Shown here in pieces: positions 62,551 through 64,000 of a DNA stretch of 64,000 bases. A model generated the notes under the pieces. The model was given only the letters and a program-made list of their open reading frames with translations. It ran no database searches and was not told the DNA's origin. The position numbers were made by a program, and so were the translations under genes. Source of the DNA: CAYTPI01 sp964439625 (GTDB lineage: Bacteria; Chloroflexota; Anaerolineae; Aggregatilineales; UBA3940); contig CAYTPI010000005.1 of the NCBI GenBank assembly GCA_964439625.1, forward strand, positions 124,001 to 188,000, in the 5' to 3' direction. The number at the start of each line of letters is the position of its first letter. The first letter of the stretch is position 1.

Positions 62551-64000
62551 ATGCCGAATAACTTGGCTGACGAAACCAGTCCTTATTTACTGCAACATAA
62601 AGATAACCCAGTCGATTGGTACCCATGGGGTGAAGAAGCCTTTGAACGCGCGCTCGCCGAAGATAAACCTATCTTTTTAAGTGTTGGGTATTCATCTTGC
62701 CACTGGTGCCATGTTATGGCTCACGAGTCGTTTGAAGATGAAGAAACTGCTGCCCTAATGAATGAGCGCTTTATCAACATCAAAGTTGACCGTGAGGAGC
62801 GACCCGATATTGACAGTATCTATATGTCGGTTGTACAGGCACTGACTGGACGTGGCGGTTGGCCTATGTCCGTATGGATGTTGCCGGATGGTCGACCATT
62901 CTTTGGTGGCACCTATTATCCCAAAAACCCGACGGGTGGCATGCTCTCCTTTAAGCGAGTGCTAACGCAACTCGCGGATGTGTTCGACGAACAGCGTGCG
63001 GCTCTCGAAGCCGATGCATCACAAATTACTAAGTCCGTTCAAAGCCGTCTTAATCTTGAAGCGCAAGCACAGACAGTCAACGTAGATAGGGTGTTTCAGA
63101 GCGGCTTCCAAGCCCTGCTTGATCAGTTTGATCAGCGTAATGGTGGCTTTGGCGCCGAGCCTAAATTTCCGCCGTCCATGACGCTTGAACTCTTGCTACG
63201 GTTGGGTAACCGTTATGATTGGCCTCAAGCACAGCACATGGTTGAGGTCACCCTCGATAAAATGGCAGGTGGTGGTATATATGATCAACTCGGCGGAGGC
63301 TTTGCACGCTATTCAGTAGATGCGTATTGGTTGGTACCACACTTTGAAAAGATGCTTTACGATAATGCGCTGCTGCTGCGAGCTTACTTATATGGCTATC
63401 AGGTAATTGGGAAGCAAGCCTATCTGGATACAATTTACCACACAATTGACTATCTCAAGCGCGAAATGATTTCAGCAGAAGGTGGCTTCTATTCTAGCCA
63501 AGACGCCGACAGCGAAGGCGAAGAAGGAAAGTTTTTCATCTGGCAAGAGGTAGAAATGCGAGAATTGTTAGAGGATGCTGCGGTAAATGTGGATGCAATC
63601 CTCACATATTGGGGCGTTAAAAAGGGCCCGAACTTTGAAGGTCATAGCATCTTATGGCGGGCTGAAACATTGCGTGACGTCGCTACTGAATATGCTTTTG
63701 ACGAGGGTGTCCTTGCTGAACAAATAAAGACAGCGCGCCAAATTCTATTTGAGGCTCGAGAATTGCGGATTCGGCCTGGCACGGATGATAAAATTTTAGC
63801 TGCCTGGAATGGCTTAATGATCAATAGCCTGGCACAAATTGCGCGTTCTCTTGATGACCAAGCAGCATTGTCGTTAGCTGTTACGGCTGGTGAATTTATA
63901 ATTGACAAACTGATAGTTGATGGGCGCTTACTGCGCTCTTATAAGGATGGGCGAGCGCGTTTTAATGCCTACCTTGAAGACTATGCCTTTGTTGCTGAGG
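62551..64000 (+). CDS. DUF255 thioredoxin-like protein (YyaL/SPATA20 family), 5' part
   Basis: About 483 residues before the window edge; family members are around 650-700, so the 3' end lies beyond. DETSPYLLQHKDNPVDWYPWG, then SSCHWCHVMAHESF with a thioredoxin-like C-x2-C, and VDREERPDID, GGWPMSVW are diagnostic. A six-hairpin-like glycosidase-like domain follows (PHFEKMLYDNALL, YSSQDADSEGEEGKFF). The function is not well established; a redox or cell-envelope role has been suggested. AAGGATAAA lies before the ATG. Confidence 0.93.
   Translation, partial: MPNNLADETSPYLLQHKDNPVDWYPWGEEAFERALAEDKPIFLSVGYSSCHWCHVMAHESFEDEETAALMNERFINIKVDREERPDIDSIYMSVVQALTGRGGWPMSVWMLPDGRPFFGGTYYPKNPTGGMLSFKRVLTQLADVFDEQRAALEADASQITKSVQSRLNLEAQAQTVNVDRVFQSGFQALLDQFDQRNGGFGAEPKFPPSMTLELLLRLGNRYDWPQAQHMVEVTLDKMAGGGIYDQLGGGFARYSVDAYWLVPHFEKMLYDNALLLRAYLYGYQVIGKQAYLDTIYHTIDYLKREMISAEGGFYSSQDADSEGEEGKFFIWQEVEMRELLEDAAVNVDAILTYWGVKKGPNFEGHSILWRAETLRDVATEYAFDEGVLAEQIKTARQILFEARELRIRPGTDDKILAAWNGLMINSLAQIARSLDDQAALSLAVTAGEFIIDKLIVDGRLLRSYKDGRARFNAYLEDYAFVAE

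Overview
The window looks like a chromosomal contig from an uncultured member of the Chloroflexota (Anaerolineae-like). I infer this from families rather than from a database search. It has several very large polytopic proteins of the Chloroflexi/archaeal 'YYY' (DUF2298) and Agl23-like (TIGR03663) families, an OpcA-type glucose-6-phosphate dehydrogenase partner, DUF1257/Ycf35 and DUF2997 genes, and lipoproteins beside single-membrane-type secreted proteins. No phage, IS element, CRISPR array, tRNA or rRNA was recognised. A run of ten N at 40071-40080 marks a draft scaffold.

Region 1 (1-20343, almost all minus strand) is a cell-surface glycan locus. A flippase-like LPG_synthase_TM protein, a GT4 glycosyltransferase and a SAM methyltransferase are followed by large GT-C/PMT-type membrane glycosyltransferases: an 800-residue protein, a 1756-residue fusion of a GT39-like and a DUF2298 half, a stand-alone 830-residue DUF2298 protein, a 606-residue protein, and a TIGR03663-like protein carrying a six-blade NHL propeller. 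An ECF sigma factor with its zinc anti-sigma factor sits directly before the last of these. Most junctions overlap by 4 bp.

Region 2 (20439-31580) is housekeeping: a TPR membrane protein, rsmD, an 85-residue Cys protein behind a near-consensus promoter, an overlapping thymidine kinase / hypoxanthine phosphoribosyltransferase / CCA-adding enzyme operon, a TPR lipoprotein, L31 carrying an alpha-CTD-like tail, L27 and L21, and a two-component system with a secreted repeat protein. Region 3 (31591-37479) is a complete branched-chain amino acid ABC transporter (livK-livH-livM-livG-livF). Region 4 (37683-45298) holds another GT-C protein, two surface proteins, pfkA and sucCD.

Region 5 (45396-56382, plus strand) is the most unusual part. 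A Ycf46-type AAA+ ATPase, an unknown basic helical protein, Ycf35 (DUF1257), DUF2997, a second DUF2997-like small protein, a GrpE-like protein, a lid-less Hsp70 and a HEAT-repeat protein run head to tail behind a good promoter and a leader with two long inverted repeats. Farther on come a PflA-like radical SAM protein, two MaoC-type hydratase subunits and an Hsp90. I read the first eight genes as a dedicated chaperone/AAA+ module of unknown client, related to genes otherwise known mainly from cyanobacteria and plastids.

Region 6 (56452-64000) is an oxidative/non-oxidative pentose phosphate operon (tkt, rpiB, zwf, opcA, pgl) followed by a truncated DUF255 thioredoxin-like protein. Every stretch between genes is under 300 bases; hairpins and promoters seen in them are listed individually.
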